Shown here: positions 1 through 8,050 of the stretch, piece by piece
How the letters are laid out: every line of letters begins with the position of its first letter
How positions within the stretch are numbered: position 1 is the stretch's first letter
Assembly (NCBI GenBank): GCA_903882875.1
Contig: CAIRYQ010000115.1
Span: forward strand, 40,863 to 104,862
From: an uncultured Spartobacteria bacterium
GTDB taxonomy: Bacteria; Verrucomicrobiota; Verrucomicrobiia; Chthoniobacterales; Chthoniobacteraceae
Direction: 5' to 3'
DNA length: 64,000 bases
Program-made: the position numbers and the translations under genes
The notes under the pieces: model-generated
Told to the model about the DNA's origin: nothing
The model's input: only the letters and a program-made list of their open reading frames with translations
The model's database searches: none

Positions 1-78
1 CAGTATTCGACCGAACGGATGATCGGGAGCTATGTCGCGCTGTATCGCACGGTCGTGGGAGAGGTGTCGCATGTGTGA
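1..78 (+). CDS. C-terminal end of a probable glycosyltransferase (cut by window edge)
   Basis: Only the last 25 codons are present, open from base 1 to a TGA at 76-78. The visible residues (YSTERMIGSYVALYRTV) resemble the closing helix of many family-4 glycosyltransferases, and the next four genes include two more sugar transferases. That supports membership of an exopolysaccharide locus that starts upstream. The family call rests on a short stretch plus context, so it is tentative. Confidence 0.45.
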   Translation, partial: QYSTERMIGSYVALYRTVVGEVSHV

Positions 79-155
79 AGGGGCCAACATAAACAAAAGT
101 TTTTTCGACGGGCCGCCGTTTTCATCCATGCTGAAATTTCAAATGCCCGACTAGA

Positions 156-1976
156 ATGTGTGGAATCGCCGCAGTGATCGTTGCCGATGGATACGCAGCG
201 CCGATGAATCTCGGGCGTCTGCGCCACCGTGGGCCTGACGCTCAGGGCGAGTGGACTTCGCCGGATGGAAAAATCTGGTTCGGGCACACGCGGCTCTCGA
301 TCGTGGATCTGTCGCCGACCGGTGCGCAGCCGATGCACGATCCCGAGACGGGAAACGTCATCATTTTCAACGGCGAAATCTACAACCACGCGAAGCTGCG
401 CGAGGAGATGCGCGTCTCGGGTGCGGCGGTGAAATGGGCCGGGACTTCGGACACTGAGACGCTGCTGGTCGCATACAGGCTGTGGGGCAGGGCGATGCTC
501 CCTCGGTTGAAGGGCATGTTCGCGTTTGTGATCTACGATGCCGCGACGCAGGGCGTTTTCATCGCGCGCGGGCCATCCGGCATCAAGCCGCTGTACTACA
601 CGCGATCCCGGGGGATGCTGCGCTTTGCATCCGAGGCCCGCGCGCTCTTCGGGGACTCCGGGCCAGCCTATGACCGGCGGAGCGTGAGCGCCTATCTCCA
701 ATGGGGATCTTGTCCCGAGGATGGTTTCATTTTTCCGCGCACGCGCATCCTGCCCAGTGGCAGCTTGATGACCGTGAAGGCTGACACGAGCGTGGAGACC
801 GAGCACTACTGGCCGAAGAAATCGTACCCGCTTTCGAGCGGCGAGGATGCGCCGAGACGGGTGCGCAAACTTCTGGAGACCGCCGTCGAGGAACATCTGA
901 TGGCGGACGTGCCGGTCGCATCGTTCCTGAGCGGAGGGATTGATTCGTCCGTCGTCACCGCGCTCGCCTCTCGCGCGCTCGGGCCGGGAAGGCTCCAGAC
1001 TTTCAGTGTCGGTTTTTCAGAGGGCGAATTCGACGAGACACAGATCGCGGGCATCGTCGCGAAGCAATACCAGACCGACCACCACCGCATCGAACTCGGC
1101 GAGGAGGAGATCGTCCGCCTCGTGCAGGAAGCTGTGAGCCGCATGGACGCTCCGTCGCAGGACGCCATCAACACCTACATCGTCTCGAAAAAAATCGCGG
1201 AGTGCGGGATCAAGGTCGCCCTCTCCGGCCTGGGGGGTGACGAACTTTTCGGCGGCTACCCGAGTTTCCGCGACGCGCCGATTTTGCGGCGGCTCGCCGG
1301 GATGCCGCAGTGGATGCGCCGCCTCGCGCGCGGGTTTGGAAAACTCGGCGAGCGTATGGCGGATATCCCCGGCGGCGACATCATGGCGATCGCGATCTGG
1401 CGGCGCAGATTGTGGACCGACGCCATGCTGCGCAAGGCCGGCCTGCCCGTGAGCCCGCTGCACACGCTGCCCTCGCCGGAGTTTGGCGACGACTTTGCAA
1501 AAATTAGTTGGGCGGAGATGTCCGTGTACATGGGGCAGACGCTGCTGCGCGACGCCGATCAGATGAGCATGGCGGTCTCGCTCGAACTGCGCGTGCCATT
1601 CCTCGACGAGGAGCTGATCGAATACGTCCTGAGCCTCCCTGCTCATGAAAAAACGCGGTACCGGATCACCAAGGGGTTGCTTGTCGAAGCGTGCAAGGAT
1701 CTGCTCCCGGAGCGCGTGTACCAGCGGAGGAAGATGGGCTTCGCACTGCCGATGGACGCATGGATGCGCGGCCCGCTGAAGGAATTCAAAATGGAGGGAG
1801 TCGACGAGGTGAAACGCCTCGGGCTTCTCGCGCCGGGCGCGGTGGAGTGGATTGTTGCGGAGTTTGAGGATGGAAGGATCCACTGGACGCGAGTCTGGTC
1901 GCTCGTGATCCTCGGGCACTATCTGAAAAGAAACGCGATGCAGGCGGACGTGAGGGAGTTGGAACTTAAGAATTAG
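156..1976 (+). CDS. asnB: Asparagine synthase (glutamine-hydrolysing)
   Basis: This is a 606-residue AsnB-type enzyme that makes asparagine from aspartate using glutamine amide nitrogen and ATP. The start is fixed by Met-Cys-Gly-Ile, since Cys2 becomes the N-terminal nucleophile of the glutaminase domain. RHRGPD is at residues 23-28 and FNGEIYNH follows. The synthetase domain has the PP-loop SGGIDSS at 259-265. AsnB paralogues in capsule and exopolysaccharide loci often amidate sugar acids or peptides rather than serve general metabolism. Its place beside glycosyltransferases and upstream of a carbamoyltransferase suggests that role here (inference). The usual ARDxxGIKPLYY segment reads ARGPSGIKPLYY, an unusual change. 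The TAG stop lies inside a repeated-word element. Confidence 0.93.
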   Translation: MCGIAAVIVADGYAAPMNLGRLRHRGPDAQGEWTSPDGKIWFGHTRLSIVDLSPTGAQPMHDPETGNVIIFNGEIYNHAKLREEMRVSGAAVKWAGTSDTETLLVAYRLWGRAMLPRLKGMFAFVIYDAATQGVFIARGPSGIKPLYYTRSRGMLRFASEARALFGDSGPAYDRRSVSAYLQWGSCPEDGFIFPRTRILPSGSLMTVKADTSVETEHYWPKKSYPLSSGEDAPRRVRKLLETAVEEHLMADVPVASFLSGGIDSSVVTALASRALGPGRLQTFSVGFSEGEFDETQIAGIVAKQYQTDHHRIELGEEEIVRLVQEAVSRMDAPSQDAINTYIVSKKIAECGIKVALSGLGGDELFGGYPSFRDAPILRRLAGMPQWMRRLARGFGKLGERMADIPGGDIMAIAIWRRRLWTDAMLRKAGLPVSPLHTLPSPEFGDDFAKISWAEMSVYMGQTLLRDADQMSMAVSLELRVPFLDEELIEYVLSLPAHEKTRYRITKGLLVEACKDLLPERVYQRRKMGFALPMDAWMRGPLKEFKMEGVDEVKRLGLLAPGAVEWIVAEFEDGRIHWTRVWSLVILGHYLKRNAMQADVRELELKN

Positions 1977-2105
1977 GATTTCAGATTTAGGATTTCGAAC
2001 ATCTTCCGCACGATCGTGTTGTCGCTGTGGCCTTGACGCTCACTCGTCTTGCAAGTTTTTCAGCAGGGCCAAACCTTAAATCTCAAATCGCAAATCTTGA
2101 ATTCC
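1965..2105. repeat. AT-rich word repeat, inverted pair flanking the asnB-GT spacer
   Basis: The left arm (about 1965-1998) is built from copies of a GGATTTCAGATTTA-like word. The right arm (about 2073-2105) carries TAAATCTCAAATCGCAAATC, which is the same kind of word in the opposite orientation. The asnB stop codon lies in the left arm. The element is strikingly AT-rich in a GC-rich genome. The right arm ends just before the start of the next gene and may place its ribosome-binding region in atypical sequence. Confidence 0.6.
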
Positions 2106-2108
2106 CCC

Positions 2109-3275
2109 ATGCGCCTTCTCCGCTCGATCCGCTCCGTCAATCCCGCGGACGGAGGCCCGATCGAGGGCATCAAGCAGGTCGCGCGAGTCCACGCCGCCGC
2201 CGGGCACGAGACGGAACTTGTCTCGTTTGATTCTCCCGACGACGCGTGGGTGCGCGAGTGCCCCGTGAAAGTTCACGCGATGGGCCCCGTGCGATCCGGC
2301 TACGGCTACTCGGCGAAATTTGTCCCGTGGCTCGCGGCGCACCGCGCGGAGTACAATGCGGTGATCGTGAGCGGGCTCTGGCAATACAGCGGCTTCGGCG
2401 TGTGGCGCGCGCTGTGCGGGACGGACACGCCGTATTTTGTTTTTCCGCACGGCATGTTGGACCCGTGGTTCAAGCGCGCGTATCCGCTCAAGCATTTGAA
2501 AAAATGGCTCTACTGGCCGTGGGCCGACTACCGGATGCTTCGCGACGCGCGCGCCGTGCTTTTCACCTCCGAGGAGGAATGCCGCGCCGCACGCGAATCC
2601 TTCTGGCTCTACCGCTGCAACGAAGTCGTCGTGAACTACGGCATCGCCGCGCCGACGGGTGACGTGGACTCGCAAAAGCTCTCGGTCCTGCAGCGTTTCC
2701 CCGAACTTGCGGGCAAGCGCGCATTCGTTTTTCTCAGCCGCATCCATGAAAAAAAGGGATGCGATTTGCTCATCCGTGCATTCGCAAAAATCGCACGCTC
2801 AGACGATTCGCTGCGTCTCGTCTTCGCCGGGCCCGATCAGACCGGCTGGGCCGCGTCACTCCGCGCACTCGGCGAGTCGCTCGGCATCGCGGATCGCATC
2901 GTGTGGACGGGCATGATCTCAGGCGATTTGAAATGGGGGATGCTGCATCTCGCCGAGGCGTTCGTGCTGCCGTCGCATCAGGAAAATTTCGGCATCGCCG
3001 TCGCCGAGGCGCTCGCGTGCGGCACGCCCGTGCTCATTTCCAACAAGGTGAACATCTGGCGCGAAATCGAACAGGATCGCGCGGGCCTCGTGGACGAGGA
3101 CGACGAGCCCGGCACCGTGCGGCTGTTGCAAAGATGGCTCGCACTTTCCAATGATGAAAAGGACGCGATGCGGAAAACCGCGCGGCAGACTTTTCGAGCG
3201 CGCTTTGAAGTCACTCGGGCCGCGGAGGCGCTGATCGGGACGATTGCGCGGCATTTGAAACGGCCCGGTGAATAG
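2109..3275 (+). CDS. Glycosyltransferase family 4 (GT-B fold)
   Basis: This 388-residue retaining glycosyltransferase probably adds a sugar from a nucleotide donor to a lipid-linked exopolysaccharide intermediate on the cytoplasmic face. The start MRLLRSIRSVNPADGG was chosen because it gives the usual GT4 N-terminus with a glycine-rich acceptor loop. An upstream in-frame ATG at 2049 would translate the AT-rich repeat. The second Rossmann domain begins near FLSRIHEKKG. The donor-site E-x7-E motif is at E292 to E300 (ENFGIAVAEALACGTPV). It lies between asnB and the carbamoyltransferase on the same strand. The sugar and linkage cannot be deduced. Confidence 0.88.
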   Translation: MRLLRSIRSVNPADGGPIEGIKQVARVHAAAGHETELVSFDSPDDAWVRECPVKVHAMGPVRSGYGYSAKFVPWLAAHRAEYNAVIVSGLWQYSGFGVWRALCGTDTPYFVFPHGMLDPWFKRAYPLKHLKKWLYWPWADYRMLRDARAVLFTSEEECRAARESFWLYRCNEVVVNYGIAAPTGDVDSQKLSVLQRFPELAGKRAFVFLSRIHEKKGCDLLIRAFAKIARSDDSLRLVFAGPDQTGWAASLRALGESLGIADRIVWTGMISGDLKWGMLHLAEAFVLPSHQENFGIAVAEALACGTPVLISNKVNIWREIEQDRAGLVDEDDEPGTVRLLQRWLALSNDEKDAMRKTARQTFRARFEVTRAAEALIGTIARHLKRPGE

Positions 3276-3437
3276 CGTGCTCGCGGCGGACGGAACGTGC
3301 CCGGCACGAGCCGAATCGCTTGACGGGAAATTCGTCTTGCGGCATTGGAGCGCCCCCCTTGAGGCGGCTTCGTTCCGTGCGCTGGCTACTTTGAGCCGCG
3401 CTGCGAGACGCCTGACGAAGCACGCCACGAAAATCCC

Positions 3438-5198
3438 ATGTCCCTCATCCTCGGAATCAACGCCTATCACCCCGACGCCTCCGCCTGCATCGTGCTGGAC
3501 GGCAAGCTCGTCGCCGCCGTCGCGGAGGAACGCCTCGGCGTCCGCTTCAAGCACATCGCGGGTTTCCCGGCGCAGGCGATCCGCCGTGTGCTTGCGATGG
3601 CCGGTGCCACGGCGAAGGATCTCGATTTCGTCGCCGTGGGCCACGACAGCAACGCGAACAAGTCGGCGAAAATGCGGCGTGTGATTTCCAATCCGATCCG
3701 CTCGGCGAAGGCGGTCGCATCGTTTTTGAAAAGGCGCACGCGTTTCGAGAGCCTCGGCGATCAGGTCGCGAAGGCGTGCGACGTGGGCCGTGCGGACTGC
3801 CGCTTCCAGCAGGTGGATGTCGAGCATCACCTCGCGCATCTCGCGAGTTCGTTTTATTCCAGCGACTTCGACTCTGCGGCGGGCCTGTCGTACGACGGAT
3901 CGGGTGATTTTGTCTCCGCGATGACCGCGAAGTGCGAGGGCGACACGATCACGCCGCTGAAGCGTTTCTTCGTCCCGAACTCGCTCGGCTACCTCTACAC
4001 GGCCATCTGCCAGTTCATCGGCTTCGACCACTTCGGTGAGGAATACAAGGTGATGGGCCTCGCCGCGTACGGGGAACCGAAATACGTGGATATGCTCAGG
4101 CAATTCGTATCAACGGACGGGAAAGGGAACTACCGGCTCGACGAAAAATACATCCGAGCGAGCGGCGGGAGCTTCGAGGAATGCATCAATGAAAAGGGCG
4201 AGATCGTCCTCGCGCGACTCTACACGGACGAGCTGGTGAAGAAGCTCGGCAAACCGCGCAAGCGCGGCGACGAACTCACGCAGCGCGACAAGGATATCGC
4301 TGCGTCGTGCCAGAAATATTTCGAGCAGATCGTGCTGGAACTCCTCGCGACGCTGCACGGGCAGATGTCCACGGACAGGCTCGTGACGGCCGGCGGCTGC
4401 GCACTGAACGGCGTGTGCAACGCGCGCATCCGCCGCGAGACGCCATTTCAAAAAACGTACATCCAGTGTGCGGCATCGGATGACGGCACCGCGATCGGCG
4501 CGGCGCTGCATGTCTGGAATTCTGTGCTGAAAAAGCCGCGTTCGCCGATGATCGATCACGCCTCGTGGGGGCCGGAATATTCCGTCGCCGAGTGCGAATT
4601 CGCGATGAAGGCGGCGGGGTTGCCGTATGAGCGATTCGACGGCGATGCGCTTTACAAACGCGGTGCCGCGCACCTCAAGGCCGGTCATGTGATGGGCTGG
4701 TATCAGGGCCGCAGTGAATGGGGCCCGCGTGCGCTCGGCAACCGTTCCATCGTCGCGAATCCCGGCTGGCCGGGCATGAAGGATCTCATCAACGCGAAGA
4801 TCAAACGCCGCGAGGCATTCCGTCCTTTCGCACCGTCCATTCTCGCCGACCGCGTGCCCGAGTATTTCGAGCAGGATGTCGAGAGCCCGTTCATGATGCA
4901 CGTCGTGAAAATCCGCCCCGAGAAGCGCGCCGAACTCGCCGCCGTTTGCCACGAGGATTTCACGGGCCGCCTGCACACGGTGAAGCGTTCGCAGAATGAA
5001 AAGTACTACGGCCTCATCAGCGAGTTCGCCGCGCAGTCCGGCACGCCGGTGGTGCTAAACACGAGCTTCAACGAGAACGAGCCGATCGTGGACACGCCGG
5101 AGCAGGCCATCGCGTGCTACGTGCGGACGGACATGGACGCGCTGTGCCTCGGGCCGTTCGTCACGACAAAGCCGGGCAAGTCGCTGCCAGCGACATAG
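3438..5198 (+). CDS. Carbamoyltransferase, NodU/CmcH family
   Basis: This 586-residue protein has the two-domain architecture of NodU/CmcH/TobZ carbamoyltransferases. They form carbamoyl-adenylate from carbamoyl phosphate and ATP and transfer the carbamoyl group to a hydroxyl. The N-terminal Kae1-like domain begins ILGINAYHPDASACIV and carries the metal-site motif HHLAH at 130-134. The C-terminal domain has YQGRSEWGPRALGNRS from residue 422 and a late NTSFNENEPIV motif. It ends 6 bp before the next glycosyltransferase, so they are probably co-transcribed. Its neighbours suggest it decorates a polysaccharide, not an antibiotic. The 162-bp spacer upstream holds no recognised gene. Confidence 0.92.
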   Translation: MSLILGINAYHPDASACIVLDGKLVAAVAEERLGVRFKHIAGFPAQAIRRVLAMAGATAKDLDFVAVGHDSNANKSAKMRRVISNPIRSAKAVASFLKRRTRFESLGDQVAKACDVGRADCRFQQVDVEHHLAHLASSFYSSDFDSAAGLSYDGSGDFVSAMTAKCEGDTITPLKRFFVPNSLGYLYTAICQFIGFDHFGEEYKVMGLAAYGEPKYVDMLRQFVSTDGKGNYRLDEKYIRASGGSFEECINEKGEIVLARLYTDELVKKLGKPRKRGDELTQRDKDIAASCQKYFEQIVLELLATLHGQMSTDRLVTAGGCALNGVCNARIRRETPFQKTYIQCAASDDGTAIGAALHVWNSVLKKPRSPMIDHASWGPEYSVAECEFAMKAAGLPYERFDGDALYKRGAAHLKAGHVMGWYQGRSEWGPRALGNRSIVANPGWPGMKDLINAKIKRREAFRPFAPSILADRVPEYFEQDVESPFMMHVVKIRPEKRAELAAVCHEDFTGRLHTVKRSQNEKYYGLISEFAAQSGTPVVLNTSFNENEPIVDTPEQAIACYVRTDMDALCLGPFVTTKPGKSLPAT

Positions 5199-5204
5199 AG
5201 CGCA

Positions 5205-6077
5205 ATGTCCATCCCGGTCTCCATTCTCATCCCGATTAAAAATGAAGCCGGGAATCTCCCACGCTGCCTCGCCTCGGTCGCTTGGGCGGATGAAATTTTC
5301 GTCGTGGATTCGCAGAGCACGGACGGCTCGCAGCAGATCGCGGAGCAGCACGGCGCGAAGGTCGTGCAGTTCCATTTTAACGGCACATGGCCGAAGAAAA
5401 AAAATTGGGCGCTCGAAAATCTGCCGTTCACGCACGAGTGGGTTTTCATCCTCGATGCGGACGAGGTGATGCCGCCGGAGGCCGAGGCGGAATTCCGCGC
5501 GATCGTGAGCGACAAAAATCACGCGACCGCCGGCTACTGGATCAACCGCCGTTTCATGTTCATGGGAAAATGGCTGCGCCACGCGTACTATCCGAACTGG
5601 AACCTGCGCCTTTTCAAACACCGCCTCGGGCGCCACGAGAAGCTCACCGACGTGGACACGCAGAGCGGTGATAACGAAGTCCACGAGCACGTCGTCGTGC
5701 AGGGCGAGACCGCGCGCCTGCGCTGCGAGATGGATCACTACGCGTTTCCGTCCGTCGCGGTATTTGTGGAGAAACACAACCGCTACTCGAACTGGGAGGC
5801 GCGTGTGGCGCTCGATCGCTACCTGCACGGCGACGCGAAGCATCTGCAAAAGGCCGATGTCGGTTTCCGGCGAAAACTGAAGCAGTGGTCGCAGATGCTG
5901 CCCTTCCGCGGACTCCAGCGGTTCCTCTACGTCTATGTGGTGCAGCGTGGTTTTCTCGACGGGCTTGCGGGATTTTATTTCGCGCGGCTGCATGCGTTCT
6001 ACGAATTCCTGAGCGTGGCGAAGACGTATGAGCTCAAGCAGCAGGCAAAGCGCGGCGATGGCGGCGCGCCGAAGTGA
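5205..6077 (+). CDS. Glycosyltransferase family 2 (GT-A fold)
   Basis: This 290-residue inverting-type transferase opens with VSILIPIKNEAGNLPRCL, the standard GT2 nucleotide-binding strand. The metal-binding LDADE motif has its aspartates at 84 and 86. The W-A-D-E-I-x-V-V-D-S-x-S-T-D-G segment and the later KLTDVDTQSG/VHEHV region resemble the KdtX/WaaE-like branch, which adds glucose or heptose to envelope glycans. It starts 6 bp after the carbamoyltransferase stop. There is no obvious membrane anchor. The substrate is unknown. Confidence 0.88.
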   Translation: MSIPVSILIPIKNEAGNLPRCLASVAWADEIFVVDSQSTDGSQQIAEQHGAKVVQFHFNGTWPKKKNWALENLPFTHEWVFILDADEVMPPEAEAEFRAIVSDKNHATAGYWINRRFMFMGKWLRHAYYPNWNLRLFKHRLGRHEKLTDVDTQSGDNEVHEHVVVQGETARLRCEMDHYAFPSVAVFVEKHNRYSNWEARVALDRYLHGDAKHLQKADVGFRRKLKQWSQMLPFRGLQRFLYVYVVQRGFLDGLAGFYFARLHAFYEFLSVAKTYELKQQAKRGDGGAPK

Positions 6078-6325
6078 CTGCAACACCTTGCCGGGCTGCT
6101 CGCGTTCATGTGCGCGATTGAGATTGCGCAATGTGGATATCAGGGCGCACCAGTTCGCCGGCCGATGTTTGCACGGGTTGGAGCGGCATTTTTTCCGCGC
6201 GGCTTTTCTCCGAGTTGTTGGATGCGCGCGCGGAAAGCGCCTCGCGCAAGTGATTGCGCTGGCGCGTGCAAAGTATCATTGGCAGGAAGACGCATTGAGG
6301 GTAACATTTCTGGGAATTCACTATC
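6078..6325. other. Intergenic spacer, no gene seen
   Basis: This 248-bp spacer lies between the GT2 gene and the TPR/exosortase pair. Short overlapping frames here are not convincing. It is long enough to hold a promoter for the downstream pair, but no site can be assigned with confidence. Confidence 0.4.
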
Positions 6326-8050
6326 GTGCAGCCTCTCGAAACGCTACTTGCCCCCGAGCTTCAGGAAGCGCGAAAACGCCGCCGGAACTGGCTGGTCGTT
6401 GTCGTCGTGCTTGTGTTGGCGCTGTGCGTGCTGCTGCTCGAATGGCGTCCGTTTTACGCGTGGCTCCAGGGTGTGCGCTCTCGGCGGCTCGCAGCAAAGG
6501 CTGAGGCGGAAATCTTTTCGGGAAACATCGAGGAGGCTGTGAAAAAGGCGCGCACTGCGTACTGGACGAAGCCGGATGAACCGGCAGCAATCCGTGCCGC
6601 CGCAAGGGCGCAGCGGATGACTGGCCAGTACGCCGCGGACGTCCCGCTCTGGGCGCAGCTCAGGAAGACCGGCGCCCTGCGGCCCGAGGATCGCCTGCCT
6701 TACGCGGAGGATCTCATCATGTCCGGCGCAGTGGCCGAGGCCGGAAATGAGATTGAGGCATTGCTGAAGGAAAACAATTCCGACGGCGCACTGTTCCGGC
6801 TGGCGGCGCGATGGTCGGCCACCGAAGGCAATGGCGAGAGGGCGCGTGATTTTGCGGCGAAGGCCGTGAAGGCGGAGCCCGAGAGCCACGAGGGACGGCT
6901 GCTGCTCGCGCTGCTCCAGCTCTCCGCGGGAACGGAACCGCTGCGGGAGGAGGCCACGCGCGTGCTGCTTGCCCTCGGGGCTGAGGACTCGCGCGAAGGC
7001 CTTGAGGCGATCCGGAAGCTCGGCACGCTCCGGGGCATCTCGCCGGAGGTGGCGGCAAAGGTGGTCGCTCTTTTGCAGCGGCACCCGCTCGCGATCGAGC
7101 AGCACCGGATTCTCGCCTTCAATCTCGATCTGGATCTTCACCCTGCGGAGAAAGCCGCGATGCTGGATGCGGCCGTGAAAAAATACAGTGCGGCCGCTCC
7201 CGCCGCACGTTGCGCGTTCGGCGTCTGGCTGAACGGGCACGGCGAATTTGAGCGGATGCTGAAGCTCATCCCGGTGGAGGAGGGGCTCAAGCGGCAGGAC
7301 ATGCTGCTCGTGGTGCTCGACTCCCTCGCGGCCCTCGGGCGCTGGCAGGAGATCGAGCGGATACTGGAGACCAGAGACGTGCCTCTCTACACGGCGATGA
7401 AGGAACTCTATCTCGCGCGGGTCGCCGAGGAGATGGGAACCAAGGCCGCGGCGGAGCTGCACTGGCACCGCGCGCATCTCGCAGCGGCGCCATCGCCGGA
7501 GCAGATGCGGGAAATCGCGCTCTATGCGGAAAAGTTGGGACGCCCCGAACAGGCCGAGCTTGCATACCGTTCGCTCGTCTCAAACGCAAACACCGCCCGC
7601 CCCGCCATGGAGGCGCTGCTGAAGCTTGCGGGAAGCCGGGGCGACATGGACACCGTGCGCGACACCCTGAAAAAAATGCACGAACGCTGGCCGCAGGATG
7701 ACGCGGTGAAAAACGATCTCGCGTATTTCAATCTCCTCGCTGGCAAGTCGGTGGAGGAATCGCTGGCGGTCGCGAAGGATCTCGTCGCCCATTCGCCGAG
7801 AAATCTCCCGCACATCACCACGCTCGCGCTCGCCATGCTCCGCAAAAAGGATCCCGCCGCGGCGCTCTCCGTATATCAGGGGCTGCAGATCCCGTGGGAG
7901 CGGATTGCGGCCTCGCAGCGCGCCGTGCATGCGGCGGTGCTCGGCGCAAATGGGAAGACGGACATGGCGTCGGAGGAAGCCGCCGCGCTGCGCTGGGAAG
8001 ATCTGCGCGCCGAGGAAAAGGAGCTCATCAAGCAGTGGCGGAAGCAGTGA
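6326..8050 (+). CDS. TPR-repeat membrane protein partnered with exosortase
   Basis: This 574-residue protein starts at a GTG. A short charged N-terminus (EARKRRRNW) leads into one strong transmembrane helix at about residues 21-42. The rest is alanine- and leucine-rich helical repeats that fit tetratricopeptide units, for example GNIEEAVKKARTAYWTKPDEPAAIRAAARAQ near the membrane and ALSVYQGL near the end. It is probably anchored in the inner membrane with a large periplasmic scaffold. Its stop codon overlaps the likely start of the exosortase (GTGA). TPR proteins are common companions of exosortase loci, so a role in secretion or polymer export is likely but inferred. Confidence 0.75.
   Translation: MQPLETLLAPELQEARKRRRNWLVVVVVLVLALCVLLLEWRPFYAWLQGVRSRRLAAKAEAEIFSGNIEEAVKKARTAYWTKPDEPAAIRAAARAQRMTGQYAADVPLWAQLRKTGALRPEDRLPYAEDLIMSGAVAEAGNEIEALLKENNSDGALFRLAARWSATEGNGERARDFAAKAVKAEPESHEGRLLLALLQLSAGTEPLREEATRVLLALGAEDSREGLEAIRKLGTLRGISPEVAAKVVALLQRHPLAIEQHRILAFNLDLDLHPAEKAAMLDAAVKKYSAAAPAARCAFGVWLNGHGEFERMLKLIPVEEGLKRQDMLLVVLDSLAALGRWQEIERILETRDVPLYTAMKELYLARVAEEMGTKAAAELHWHRAHLAAAPSPEQMREIALYAEKLGRPEQAELAYRSLVSNANTARPAMEALLKLAGSRGDMDTVRDTLKKMHERWPQDDAVKNDLAYFNLLAGKSVEESLAVAKDLVAHSPRNLPHITTLALAMLRKKDPAAALSVYQGLQIPWERIAASQRAVHAAVLGANGKTDMASEEAAALRWEDLRAEEKELIKQWRKQ

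Noticed and set aside
2919..4103. Long antisense frame of 394 codons opposite the GT4 and carbamoyltransferase genes
   Set aside because: It runs antisense to two well-supported genes and reflects GC-biased codon use. Similar shadows exist opposite most genes here (for example 6344-7477, 59324-61177, 61174-63063).
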